From Phaeoceros laevis (taxonomy: Eukaryota > Anthocerotophyta > Anthocerotopsida > Notothyladales): a DNA stretch of 64,000 bases. A program made the translations under genes and the position numbers. The notes below the pieces were generated by a model. The model was not told where the DNA came from. It ran no database searches and saw nothing but the letters and a program-made list of their open reading frames with translations. The stretch lies in contig JBNGIQ010008748.1 of NCBI GenBank assembly GCA_049999765.1, forward strand, positions 1 to 64,000. The letters are read 5' to 3'. How positions within the stretch are numbered: the first letter of the stretch is position 1; each line of letters starts with the position of its first letter. Positions 20,501 to 32,634 of this stretch are shown piece by piece.

Positions 20501-23500
20501 CTAATAAGCAGTCCGATGCTCCAACTGTTGACACATTTTTAGCACCACAGGGAAGCGCGTTGTGTAGTCAGGCCCGTAATGAACGGACAGTATGTTTTGG
20601 ATCTGTGCCAGCTGATTTTTGGCACATTCCGTCTCGCCGGCAGCCATTGCAATGGAGGCAAGCTTAAGTCGTTCATTCGCAACAGCTATATGTTCCTCAC
20701 TATACAAAACCTCGAGGATCTGCAAAATCCAAGGCAAGAGTAAGTACTCTTAGGACCGATACAGGGGCAAACCAGGGTGGCAAAGGGAGGCAAATGAATC
20801 ACGTACTTTTATCGAAGCTTCGCAGTAGGGAATTGCAGCTTTAGGCTTGCTTACAGTACAATGTATTTTTGCCACCATGTCCTGAGCCTGGAAGAAGTGG
20901 TATTTGATTGCATGTTAAGTTTTGCCGGGATCAGCTCAAAGACGGATATCCATAAAACAACATGACACGAAGGGCCCCAGTCGTAATCACCTTTGCAAGT
21001 TGCTTGTTGCAAGGGTGCACCAGCAGCTTCAACATTCCGAGACAACGTACAGCTTTCGTTAGTTGGACACTGGCTCCATCTCCTGAGGCCTCAGAGGCTA
21101 AATCTTCTTCAATCCTGCAACAGAACAACGGTATGCGATGGAACAGCTTTGAGAAACGAAAGCTAGACAACAGGGATGGCTCAAATGGCTCAAAGGCAAA
21201 CCTTTCCAACAATCTCAAGTTCTCTTCTGCTGCCATGTGGTACTTGGTTGTGTCAACTAATGAAAGACAGTCCAAGCATCGCGATTGACTGTCACTCCTC
21301 AGAAGATCAAGTCCAATGATCATACCCTTGCAGTCTGGCCGTGGGCAGCGCAGAGCATTGATGACCAGATCAGAGAATTTAGTGGTCGAACATGCCTGAC
21401 ATGCACAAGTGAAGAAATACCGTTCCTTCAACCACTTCTGCCTTGCTGATCTGTCGAATTCCCCTACCTGTCACATAGATTATATCAAGTTATAGGGCAT
21501 TATTTTGTGAGATATTGAAACATGTAGCCACAGGGTTTCAACTAGATTTAGTTGTCAAAATATCTACTGTTCTTAGGAAACTCGTCAATCACCAATTCAA
21601 ACTAACCTGTGCTCCATAACACAACTCAAGGGCCGTGAATGCAGAAATCTTTTTTATTGAGTTGACAAATAGCTGCCGTGAGCTGAAAAACGCATGGACG
21701 TTGGGATCACAGGAGTGATTGAGCATGCTACCCTTTAGATAAATTGCATGAGCAGCACTGATCTGTACAGGAAATAGAGGCGGTTTTCACATTAGGAAGT
21801 AGCACTGGATCCTAAAAAGTAATATGGACCCTAAAACGTTTCGCAATGTAAGAATAGAGACAACACCTGGTTCAAAGTGTGTAGGCAATTTGCGTCAGCA
21901 GCATTTTCATCTGTACCATTGCTGCTGGATGCGGAGGTAGCTTCATGAATAGCCATGACATTCACTCGCACGCGAGCCATCATCAAGACAAGCTGCATGT
22001 CACAGTTATGTTCAAAATAAATCCAACAGAATTAGATGCTCATATCACTAGCTTCTCTTAGGCTCTTCACCGCTCACCTGGACAGATATGTGTTCAATGG
22101 AATACTCTTTCTTCATACCAGGACTGTGCTGTAGACAATGGGCTAAAACAACAGCAAGCACAAGCATATCCAACTTGTCCGACGGGGCAAGATCATCATA
22201 GTGATGGCACAAATTCTCTACCTGCCATTCACCATAAAGGTCAGTGGACCACAACCACCCTGTGCAAAAAGTTGCAGCATAGCAAGATGTCATGCAGCTA
22301 TAAAGAATTGTTTGGCAATAACACAGATCCTAAAGACACAAGCAAAAAAATAGTGGCCAGTCATTGTACATTAATTTTGGCTGCGCACTGCTAGGCAATC
22401 CAGAAAAAGCTGAACAAGTGTTCTAAGTCAAATAAGAAACACCTCTGGTGCAGGTAGCTGGAGTGCCTGACGTCCAGTCCAGGGACACTGATCGCATATA
22501 TGCTCGAGCAGCAAGCACAGCCTCAGTGGGAAGCACTGCTGACCAGCTCGCACCTCCACATTCATGCTCATGCTCCCAGTTCAGGGCAGGACGTCCAGTC
22601 TTTGGAATAGACAGCTTGAAGCTCTTGTCGACACTCCTATGCGAATTGGGTAACATGTAGTTTCGGCCACCATTATGAGTTTCGTCTCGGTTTTGGCCCC
22701 CACTATTGAAGTTTTTCCATACAGAAAAGCTACGACCAGCTGCAATGGCACGACATGTGTCTGAGCAGTAGACAGCAATTGTGCAGCCTGTGCATGCAAC
22801 CACGTCTACTGGCAGCTTTTGAAAGCAGAAGTGACAATGGGTGTCTCGATGTGTCTTTGAGACAACCTGCAAAATATCTCTGAAGCATTAAAATAAGATT
22901 AAAAAGCTTTGCAGTTTGAATGAGATGTCTTGCAATAACAGATATGAAGGTTGATATGAGCAGGCTTACTGCAGCATACGGCTGCTCACAAAGGACCAAA
23001 CTGCCAGTGGCCAAATCTTCTGTCGTTTGTAGACCAGCACCCTTGTCTGACGTCCAGGCTCTTGCTGCCAAAGTTGGTGCCCACGCTCCTATTTCTTCTG
23101 CAAAAGACAGAGCAGAGACAGAATTGTCATAGCAGAGTCTGTGTGCTGTCATTCATCAGCGCAAACCATGCTACCACGGCATTGCAGAAACTCCATTGTT
23201 GTGTCTACTAGCTTGCTCATAGCATTGACCAAATTCAAAGACAGCAACGAGAAACTGCAGGGGGTATAAGCTGAATTGAATTCATTGAACGACAAAGCTG
23301 CAAACCTGCGTCACTATGCATGTTCAAATCAACACCTCGAATTTCGTCAGTTGTACTTGTTGCAAGGTGTGCACGTACTAGTTCTAATTGTTTCTCAATT
23401 TGCTTCCTGCCGCCAGCTGTACTTTCGTGGACCAAAGCCTCTTTCATGTCGGCATTCGCATCCTGATACTTCTCTTGATCTGACCTGATAAGACCTCTCC

Positions 23501-24373
23501 TGTACCAAGCCTTCATGTAGAAACCAGAAATCAGTGTTATTCGCCTAACAATCCATTCATACAACCACAGACACCTCTATCTGTTTCATGAGTGAACAGG
23601 ATATAGTAAGCATTGTTAGACACACACATGGAGAAAGCACTTATCAGCACCTTAGCATAAGAGGGAAACAGCTCGATAGCACGTGTGCAATCCCTCACTG
23701 CTGCATCCAGCATGTGAAGTTTCTACAATCCAAAAACAATACCATGTTGTAAGTAACCGGGTCCTTGCTGAAGTGACGGTGAAGAAAGGTGCCAAAGCTC
23801 TTCTACTCACATGCAGAGAGTTAGCTCGATTCACAAGAACCGTGGCCACGGCGTTCTTCTGCGTCGCTTCTGGACCCCAAGGAGAATACCTCAAGGCCTA
23901 ACATCATAGCCAGCTGGTGAAGCTCAAGACGAATAAGTCTCAAAGAAGAAGTAAAATTTGTTCAGTGTGTATTAGATACCTTGGTGTAACATGACAATGC
24001 CTTTTGGTGGTCTGACTCGCCATAAGCAGTGTTTCCACTATCCTTCAATCCCCGAGCAGTATTCTCGTCCTTTGAAGAAGTTGCAATGCGCGGATTGACC
24101 AACTGCTCTAGCAGCTGGATTCACCAAAACAACCGTTGAAGCAAACAGATACGATGTGAGTTAGACCGAGATACCTCAGCAACAATGTTTTTCCAGCAAG
24201 CAGTAGTCTCACTTAGACTTCTTGCAAAACTTGGAGAGACTTACGTGAGGGAAAAAAGCACAATTGTTGACATGGCAAGCAAGGGCAGCGCAAGTAGGAT
24301 GGAGATCCAAAGTCTGGCTCGCGCCGATGCGCTTGGCTAGTTCATCAGAAATGCTACCTTTGAGTCTTTCCAT
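20501..24373 (-). CDS. SMYD4-like TPR / MYND / SET protein
   Basis: A multi-exon gene from the ATG at 24373 to the TAG at 20501. Clear exons are 24373-24245, 24114-23980, 23897-23811, 23722-23651, 23510-23336, 23097-22970, from 22866, and 22329-22078; later ones cover about 21998-21870, 21762-21606, 21470-21115 and to the end. N-terminal TPRs (GNTAYGESDHQKALSCYTK, AWYRRGLIRSDQEKYQDA) precede the split SET domain, with a MYND zinc finger inserted (HCHFCFQKL, ACTGC, YCSDTC). The SET core keeps LNHSCDPNVHAFF and ELCYG, then post-SET cysteines CACQAC. SMYD proteins transfer methyl groups to lysines; plants have one SMYD4-like member. The junction after about 22,440 does not fit a GT-AG intron in phase, so that exon end is unresolved. 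Confidence 0.85.
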
Positions 24374-24581
24374 CTTGCGTCCTACTCAGGACGTCAATTC
24401 AAGTATTGAATTTTCGAACTGACCATGAGTTGACTAGGAACTCTCCTCGAAAGCGTTTTCGCAAAGAGTGACCGATTCTGAGAGGATATAGAGCTTCGAA
24501 TCTGAAGCAACTCGGTTCGACGATGGTGTGAGGAATTGCGAGAAGGGAGCCTTGATCTGGAGGGCTCCCTGATTTGACTTG
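24374..24581. promoter_or_regulatory. Shared bidirectional promoter region
   Basis: The start codons of the SMYD4-like gene (minus) and XPF (plus) are 208 bases apart and diverge, so both promoters and 5' leaders must lie here. I see no clear TATA box. Confidence 0.6.
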
Positions 24582-27500
24582 ATGTTGAGCTTTCATGAGA
24601 CCATAGTTGCTGATTTGCTGGAAAGTGATGGGCTTGTCGTGTTGGCGGTGGGCTTGGCCCTGCCGAAAGTTCTTGCCGCGCTTGTCGGCCTTCATTCCCC
24701 CGCAGATGGAATTCTCTTACTCCTCTCCATATCTGACTCTCAGAAGCAATTTATGCGAGAGGAGCTTGAAGAGAGCAACCCGGGTTGTACGCTTCCTGTG
24801 GAAATCAACAATGAATATACAGCATCAGACAGATCCAACTTCTATGGTGCTGGTGGTGCTTTCTTCATCACTTCAAGAATTTTGATTGTGGACATGCTAA
24901 ATGAGCGGGTTCCTTTGCACAGAGTGGCAGGCATTATAGTTGGAAATGCTCACCGTTTGTCAGAAACATGCGCAGAGGCATTCATTGTGAGGCTTTTCAG
25001 GCAAGCCAACAAGAAGGGGTATGTTAGAGCATTTTCGGATCGGCCACAGGCCATGACATCGGGGTTTTCCAAGACGGAACGGGTGATGAAGAGCTTGTTT
25101 GTCAAAAAGCTGCACCTGTGGCCCCGATTCGAACTATCTGTGAGCTCTGTGCTGGAAGCAAGTCCCCCAGAGGTCATTGACATCAGAATACCACTGTCAG
25201 CTGCAATGAGTGGCATTCAGAATGCAATTTTGGAGGTAATGGATGCCTGCTTGAAGGAGCTAAGGAAAAGCAACAAAGTGGACGTTGAAGACCTGACCGT
25301 GGAGAATGGCCTCTTTAAATCCTTTGATGAAATCATCCGGTTCCAGCTGGACCCTATATGGCACACTATTGGCAGGAAGACTAAGCAGCTTGTTGCGGAT
25401 CTAAAGACTCTCAGAAAGTTGGCTGATTATCTTCTTCGTTATGATGCTGTTACCTTCCTGAAATACCTGGATACTCTCAGGGTGTCCGAAGGAGTGAGGT
25501 CTGTGTGGATGTTCGCAAATCCTACACACAAGATTTTTGAGTTAGCTAAGAGGCGAGTGTATCAACTGGTGAGGACTGACACTGAAAAAATTATCCCCTC
25601 TGAGAAGCTATCCAAAAGGCGTAAGAGCAATTCTGGCAGTGTTATTCCAGTAGGGATTGGCAGCTCTGAAGGTGCAGTTGCAGAGGGCGATACAGAAAAC
25701 GTTCAAGGAGTACAAACACCACAAGTTGTTCTTGAGCTTGTTGTCGAGGAAATGCCCAAGTGGAAGCTTTTGCGCGTATGTGATATTGTCCGTTGCGTTT
25801 TGTCAACTTCCGTTGCTGTGGGTTTTCATTGCGACAAATTATGTCTAGTTCAAGTTCAGCTGCCATTGTACAATTCTAAGCACATGTTGCAGGATGTCTT
25901 GGAAGAAATCTATGAGGAACGCTCAAAAGAAGGCTCAAGAAACGGAAATCCAGACAGGCTAGGAGACATGGCAGTCGGGAATGACTCGTCTGTGTTGATT
26001 GCCTGCAAGGATGAGCGCACTTGTTTGCAGCTGCAAGACCTTGTTAGACAGGGTGCTCAAAGAGTAGGCACTTCTGGTGCTTGTGCCTTCATGTTGTGAG
26101 GGCAACAAGGAACCTTGTTTTCAGCTCTGCACGAGTTCTGTGTCCATTGTTGGTGCCACTCTTAAGTTCTAAGCTTTTGTTTTACATACAGGTGATGAGG
26201 GAGCAGTGGAATAGATATTTGCTTGGAAAGGCCGAGCTGCATGGAGTGCAGATGAGGAACAGAAGAAAACACAAGGGGAAGTGCAATCCAAAGGGTGTAG
26301 GTTTGCAGCCTGCCTGGAGTGTGCATAGTACAGAGCATGAGGCTCTTCTAGCAGCTGCCGCCAAAGTTACGGCTAGTGAGAGGGAAGATCTTGATTTGGG
26401 GGACATTGAGTTTGGTGAAAATGAGCAAAATGGAGGTAAGGGTAGAGGCAGAGGTAGAGTTAGAGGTGCGGCTAAAAGTAGGGGTCGCAGTAGAGGTGGT
26501 CGAGGAAGTAGGGGAGGTGGGGGTGGACATGGAAGGGGAAGGGGAAACAGAGAGGAGAAGAAGGTTGAAGTTATAGAGTTGTTGAGCGATGAGGACACTG
26601 ACAACGATTTTACTGAAGTAAAAGGAAAGAAGAAAGTACAAACAGCAGAAGAATCAGTTGAAGGAAGGAAGAAAGTGCAGACATCAGAAGAAACTGTACT
26701 AGCAGATGTTAGTATAGATGCAGGTGGTGTTGGCAAAGAACTGGGAGCGATGATTCCTGATAATGAGCAAGACAGCAGGCCTGATAAATCTGTCCCACCT
26801 GTTCACTTGTATGCACTGGACAGTGAGCAGCGAGTTCTGCATATTGTGAGGCCCGAGTACGTGATTGTGTTTGATCCTGACATGGGGTTCGTGAGAGAAC
26901 TAGAAGTACACAAGGCAGAGAATCCAACAAGGCCGCTGAAGGTTTACTTCCTTTTTTACGAAGAGTCTACTGAAGTACGAAAGTTTGAGGCTGGCATTCG
27001 GAGGGAAAACAGCGCCTTTGAGTCACTTATCAGGCAGAAGGCCACCATGATGATTCCAGTGGATCAGGTATATTTTTATTTGGTTGTGCACCTTTTGTGT
27101 ATCCCATTGCAATTACTAGTATTGGCTTTCAAAAGTCGATTACCATGACCCTTCCCTTTGTTGGTCGGTTGACCAGGATGGCCGAATGCTGGATCTTACA
27201 CCACCACCACAGTCCGCCACAGGTGTTTCCCTGAACCCGATAACACGGAAAGCTGGGGGTCGAAAGCCTGTTGAAAATAAAATGAGGGTAAGCTGAAGTG
27301 TCCAGAACCTTCCATCTGAAGTATTGCAATCATGCTCTGTGGTTTGTGATGCTCTTTCCTTTGGTTTTGTCTATCTGCAGGTTGTGGTTGACATGCGTGA
27401 ATTTGGAAGCAGCCTGCCTTGTGTATTGCACCAGCAAGGTATGCAAATATTACCCGTCACACTTGAGGTTGGTGACTACATTCTGTCACCTGAGATCTGT

Positions 27501-28270
27501 GTGGAGCGGAAGAGTATTTCAGATCTCTTTTCAAGTTTTGCTTCTGGTCGACTCTATCACCAGGCTGAAACTATGATTCGATACTATCGGATACCTGTTC
27601 TATTAATAGAATTTTCGCAGGACAAAAGCTTCTCGCTTCAGGTACGGCGGAACTGATATCCCAGGTTTATCTCATATTTAGAGCCAATACTTCCCTAGCT
27701 GAAAAGTGTCTCATTGATGAGGTGCACATTTCTGTACGCAGTCTGCAAAAGACGTTGGGGAGGATATATCACAGTCAAACATCGTCTCCAAGATATCGCT
27801 GTTAGCCTTGCACTTTCCCCGTCTACGAATTGTGTGGTCAAGAAGCCTCCATGCAACAGCAGACATATTCACATCCTTGAAATCCAATCAGGATGAACCT
27901 GATGTTGACAAAGCCATGCGGGTGGGTGTTCCAACGGAGGATGGACTTATCGAAGGTGACTTGAGGTGAGCTGTTTATAACTGCACACAAATACAGTTTT
28001 CTAGCAGCTTCATGGTTTGCCCCAATTTTGCTCTGATGCTGTAAATGCTGCATCCTTTGCAGGGCAGAAAACTACAACACTACAGCTGTCGAACTCCTTC
28101 GGCGTTTACCAGGTGTGACAGATTCGAACTATAGGGCATTGATGGATGGATGCAGGAGTCTGTCAGAGCTTGTTCTCCTGCCAGTGGAAAAGCTAGCAGA
28201 GCTTATGGGTGGTCAGCGCCAGGCGCAAATTCTTCACGAGTTCTTACTTGCCAAGTGCCCAACAGTATGA
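24582..28270 (+). CDS. UVH1: DNA repair endonuclease XPF / UVH1 / RAD1
   Basis: Seven exons (24582-25775, 25893-26063, 26192-27067, 27177-27287, 27381-27641, 27742-27965, 28063-28270) give 1014 residues, slightly longer than Arabidopsis UVH1. The N terminus ([17 protein letters not shown]) and the region through [20 protein letters not shown] form the degenerate helicase-like domain. The nuclease domain in exon 5 has the metal-binding motif V-ERKSISD (ERKxxxD) after [13 protein letters not shown]. Exon 7 carries the tandem helix-hairpin-helix region ([17 protein letters not shown]) that pairs with ERCC1. The enzyme cuts 5' of lesions in nucleotide excision repair and acts in recombination. 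Exon 3 contains an unusual Arg-Gly-rich segment of about 35 residues (about 26,445-26,550). The ATG at 24582 matches the family's start; a TTG lies just before it. Confidence 0.94.
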
Positions 28271-28380
28271 CCAACGTCGTGAACCATTCTTTGTTATTGA
28301 TTCATAATTATCAATAAAGACACCTATACGAGTAGGTTTGGGAGACAGGCCAGATCAGCTTGTGTCGACGTCCGGAAATC

Positions 28381-28815
28381 ATGTTCGCCCGGCGGCAGGC
28401 AGCCGGCCTGCTAGAGCTGGCCATGCGCCAGCGTTTGCAGCAATGGAGGTCGTTCGTGCAACTAAGGACCAATCTGGAAGTGGCGGATAATTCTGGAGCT
28501 CGGCGTGTTCAATGTATCAAGGTGATGAGCGGAGCGGGGGGCGCTACCTTAGGCGACTCCATCATGGCGTCTGTAAAAGATGCTGGTCCCCGTGGGAAGG
28601 TGAAGAAAGGAGATGTTGTCAACTGTGTGATAGTTCGGACTGTCATGCAGAAGCAGCGTAGCGATGGCAGTGAGATTAGGTTTGACAACAACGCCGTGGT
28701 GATTGTGAACAAGCAAGGGGAGCCAGTTGGGACTCGCATTTTTGGCCCGGTTCCGCATGAACTCCGGCAACGGTCACTTGTCAAAATCTTGACAATGGCT
28801 GAACATGTTGCCTAG
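28381..28815 (+). CDS. Mitochondrial ribosomal protein uL14 (HUELLENLOS-type)
   Basis: A single exon of 144 residues, from the ATG at 28381. The first ~27 residues ([20 protein letters not shown]) are rich in Arg and lack acidic residues early on, as in a mitochondrial presequence. The rest is a complete L14 fold: [20 protein letters not shown], then [32 protein letters not shown] and FGPVPHELR. Plastid uL14 is plastid-encoded in plants, so a nuclear bacterial-type copy is expected to serve mitochondria. It sits between the subunits' interface and elongation-factor side of the large subunit. Only 110 bases separate it from the XPF stop codon, so its promoter must overlap the XPF 3' end. Confidence 0.92.
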   Translation: MFARRQAAGLLELAMRQRLQQWRSFVQLRTNLEVADNSGARRVQCIKVMSGAGGATLGDSIMASVKDAGPRGKVKKGDVVNCVIVRTVMQKQRSDGSEIRFDNNAVVIVNKQGEPVGTRIFGPVPHELRQRSLVKILTMAEHVA

Positions 28816-29914
28816 TTCAGCTTGGGAAGACGCCGTCTACTTCACACTCCAGTTCTGCGATTGGTAGGGCTCCAAGTTTCTGCCATTGTGCTGAAGGCTG
28901 GAACACGTCACTCTCCCATTTGTTTCCCAGTTTCTCTCTAGACTGACTTAGCCGAGGCAGAAGGGATTCTGTATTTCATTTCTCTTTACCGTTGTATTCA
29001 TTTTCGAGGTCTAAGACCTGACTTGCGATCTGTCACATGTGCTAGCTGCAGTGTGCTGCAAACCCTCGGGTGTTTATATGGAGGTTGCTACAACCTGTGG
29101 GGGTTTCCACAACTTCAAATGGCCACTTAGATAAACTTTTGCACCGTGTAGAGTTTTTCTGTGGGTGGTGGCTTAGAACAGGTGCACATGCGGACCCCAA
29201 CCTGGTGAGGGCTACTCTATTTTTCTGAAGCCGATATTACTGATGCAGATGTTGTCGTCAAATAGAAGAAGCTGAAAATCTACTTATCTGAGCACAAAGA
29301 TGCTGCCATGGTTTGTGCTGAAGCTGAACTAAGTGTCGGTTGTTTTAAAACCGCAGGATGCCTGTTATTTCCCAAAATGTTACTTGCAATTCGTGGTGAT
29401 GAGTACTTGTACAGGTACAATTGTTGCAAAGTGTCGAGAGTCATCAGTTGTATCTTAAAGCCGTTATCCAGGCCGTTATCCAGTTTAATTTAGCTGGAAG
29501 CCAGGTTGTGACAGTTGTCTCCATCTCCAGATGGAGAGAACTTGAAGGCCTTGCGTCAATAGAGTAGCTTAAGTACGAACCATCTTATTCACACGATCTG
29601 TGTACAGTATATGGAGAGCAGCCCAAAAGCACTTGAATGTCACTTGTAGAACCGCGCCATGATGTGACAGCTCAAGTCTGAAGCCTCTGCGATGAAGACA
29701 TAATCAGCAGATACAATCTACTTCAGATAAAATCAGGTTTTGCACACCAACAGGCACCTATTCAACAGCCGACAATATGCAGGTCGAGAGCAAGGGGCTG
29801 ACATACTGCATATGTACAGGGTGGACGCAAGAGACAGGTTGATCAGAACGAAGCAGCCTATCTCACTCTCCGTCCCTGACTTGGATTTCAAGTTCTCATG
29901 TACAGAATTAACTC
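28816..29914. other. Intergenic region between two convergent genes
   Basis: Probably the 3' untranslated regions of the uL14 gene (plus) and the PADRE gene (minus). No coding sequence is recognised. A 12-base direct repeat GGCCGTTATCCA-type occurs at about 29,460-29,485. Confidence 0.5.
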
Positions 29915-32634
29915 TTAGCTCATGGAACGAACCTCTGTGCCACCTTCTGTTGCAGCTTCTATAAGTGGAGAGAGCTTAGGCCTCCAACGATATCTATACC
30001 TCCGCCAACCTCCAATGGGAGGCCTATAGGGCTTTGGCAGATGCTTCATTCTGCGAGCTCCTTTATCCCCTGCTGACATGCGAATTGGATGGTTGGGAGT
30101 TTCAACTTCCCTGAGCAATGGAGATTCATCAGGACTTGATGTCACCGTGGAATTCGATCCAGTACTCCTGATCGCGTCGGGAGTCACTGATAGCCCGGGG
30201 GTCCTTGAAGGGAATCCGACATCTGTAGGGGGTGAAGGCACCTGAGGGTGGTCTCTCAACTTCGGACGGAGTAGCTTGCCTTCAACTTGGCCACTGATAT
30301 TATCTCCATTCACTGATCCGGGTAGAAGCTCCGTAACTCCTGATTTCTCACCAACGCCAGACAACTTCTGCTCCATGTCGCTATGATCAGAGTTTTCTAC
30401 CTCGCCAGCCTTCCATTCTCTGTCTTCCAGCGAGGGCACCGCTGCAGCTGTTTCAAATTTAAACTCGTCGAAGACAAATTCAATGAAGGAGTCGTCCGAA
30501 TCGGGTGAGCCCATGAAGTCATTTTGAGAAGCAGAGGTCGTGCGCCCAACTGGTAGATGGTCTTGCTGCATGGGCTCAGAGTCGGCAATGCAGCTCACCA
30601 TCTCCTCCGCTGGTGTGACATACCCTTGCTGCAAAGCTGCCTGCTGCTTATCCTGGAAATCAGCGTGTGCAATCAGTTCCCGCAGTGTCCTTGATGCTCG
30701 TCCGTGAACCCTTCTGCGCACAGAAATTTTGCCTGAAAGGCTTTTACCATTTCCTGTGGTGAAACCGGCATTAGAAGCATGTGCGAGGTCTACCGTGTGT
30801 GGTGCCTGGCTCAACTCCACCTGCATGGATGCGAGCTGTGCTGGTGGCGCAAAAGCAAACAATAAAGCAGGAGATTTGCTCACAGTTCCAAAGAAAGCCA
30901 AGGTAGGCTCCATCACTCCAACTGAGGAACCTGAAGCTTGCATAGGTGCAACACTCTTTGTGTCTGACTTGGCGTGGATTGAAGGAGCGCTAGAATCACT
31001 AAGAGTCTTCGGTTTGGTCTCCTTAAGTTTGGTCTCCTTGACATAGTCCAGCACCTGATCCGACAGTCTGTTATCTGAAGCACCAATTTCTGTTCGAGGC
31101 TTTTTAGGTCTCTGGAATGAAACTGGCCTGGCGGCTCGAGCAGCTGCCTCAAACATCTGTACTTTCTCTTTCACACTAACTGCAGTGGGAGGCATAGCGT
31201 GTTCCGTCTTCCTCTCACTGCTAGTAGCTCGACCAGTCTGTAACGCAAAGTTGCTAATTCTCTTCACCAAAGCCACAAGCTCATCCCCAGGTTTCCCATG
31301 CCTCCCGTCCTCAATCTGCTTATGTCGGGATCTGTTAGCATGCAAATGCCCAGTTCGTGGGGCACATTTGGTATCGGGTGCTATTTTGCCAGAAGTTTGG
31401 ATTGGAATCGCTGCCTTTACTATCTCGGAGTTCACCTGCCAAACACAAGCGAAATCAACAGTGCTTCAGAGGATGCTGCTGTTGAACGACCCTCGTGTAG
31501 GTTGAAGGAAATATTGTGCTATCCAGGCAGAACAAATTGCTTGTGTTTAGTAGCAAAGAACGTTTTCTATACGCAGTTTTAAGAGAGTTCTAAAATTCAG
31601 AAAAGGGGTGTGACCTGAATCTTGCGAATCCATAACGAACCTGGGAGGCCAGAGATGCAGCGTGTAACTCAGACACCTCCGTCTGAACAACCACACCACA
31701 TGCAGGCACCAGAACTTGCTCTGGGCCATCTTGTACTGGAAATACTTTCTTCATGTTGTTGGATTTGCAGCAACCGGCCGCCGGCGACTTGACGTCCAAA
31801 CCCTGACATCAGTCCAGACAGTCTGCTACCTAAGGGCCAACCTCCCAAAAGCAGCGAAGAGGTGGCTAGGATCAAAAAGGTGGTTCACTACAGGCTTACC
31901 TCCCGCGATGGCCTGTTGCCTGTCGACACGTTGCTATGAAGGCTGCTCGCCTTCTCACCCGGCTTCGGTAGCTTGCTGTTTCGGAGTATCTTCCGATCTG
32001 GCGGCTTATACGCAGAAGTGCCAGGAGATTTCCTTCCTCGAGTAGGAGTCCTGCCACCCCTGACACCCTTCCTAGCGCGAGCTCGGGGAGACCCCCGGGC
32101 AGCTCCATGTTCGGAAAGGCCGGATCTTCGTCGGATCCCACCCCTCGAACTCGGTCGATAATGACTGGACCCGCTCTTCTCTACCCCAGTTGCGCCTCCA
32201 GAAGCAGCAGGAATTTTCAAGCTGCGCGACCTGCAGTCCGAATCATGCCTCACTGATGGGCAGCAGCCATGTGCAACAGAAGGCGACCCAGCATCCTTCT
32301 CTTGACCTTCCACTTTGCCACAAGGCCTTGTGGGGGTGGCAGGCACGATAGATGGCAGAGGCAGGCCGTGCTTCCGATGCAGCTTGACAACCGTGCGGTA
32401 CGGAACCAGGAGCAGCTTCTCACCAGGCGCAAGCACCACCTCCGGCGCCAGAAGCGCGCTGCTAGGAGCCTGAAACACCTCCGGCCTGGTCACATAGTGT
32501 CGGGGATGGCTCCTCATCAACTCATCCACAGTCACTCTACCGTGGTACCGATCCACATGCCCGCCTGCATGCACCACCCGCACAGGCGGGGCTGGACGAG
32601 ACCCGGTGACCCCCATCTTCAGCCACCAGCACAT
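29915..32634 (-). CDS. Long PADRE (DUF4228) protein
   Basis: Three exons on the minus strand (32634-31900, 31802-31641, 31435-29915), all in phase 0, encode 805 residues. The N-terminal PADRE core is clear: PVRVVHAGGHVDRYHGRVTV, DELMRSHPRHYVT and LAPGEKLLLVPYRTV. The far C terminus has the family's short signature (W-RPKLSPLIE). In between lie about 600 residues of Ser/Pro/Gly/Arg-rich, probably disordered sequence. Plant PADRE proteins are usually 150-250 residues and respond to pathogens and abiotic stress; their molecular role is not established. Two ATGs compete: 32634 (MCWWLKMG) and 32616 (MGVTGSRP). The second gives the Gly-2 start typical of the family and would shorten the protein by six residues. 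Confidence 0.82.

Noticed and set aside
26182-26736. Pro/Leu/Ser-rich minus-strand frame opposite XPF exon 3
   Set aside because: It is the complement of the Arg-Gly repeat and acidic linker; XPF on the plus strand is certain.
29308-29493. Short plus-strand frame after the uL14 gene
   Set aside because: No domain, no neighbours in frame, and it lies in a likely 3' untranslated region.
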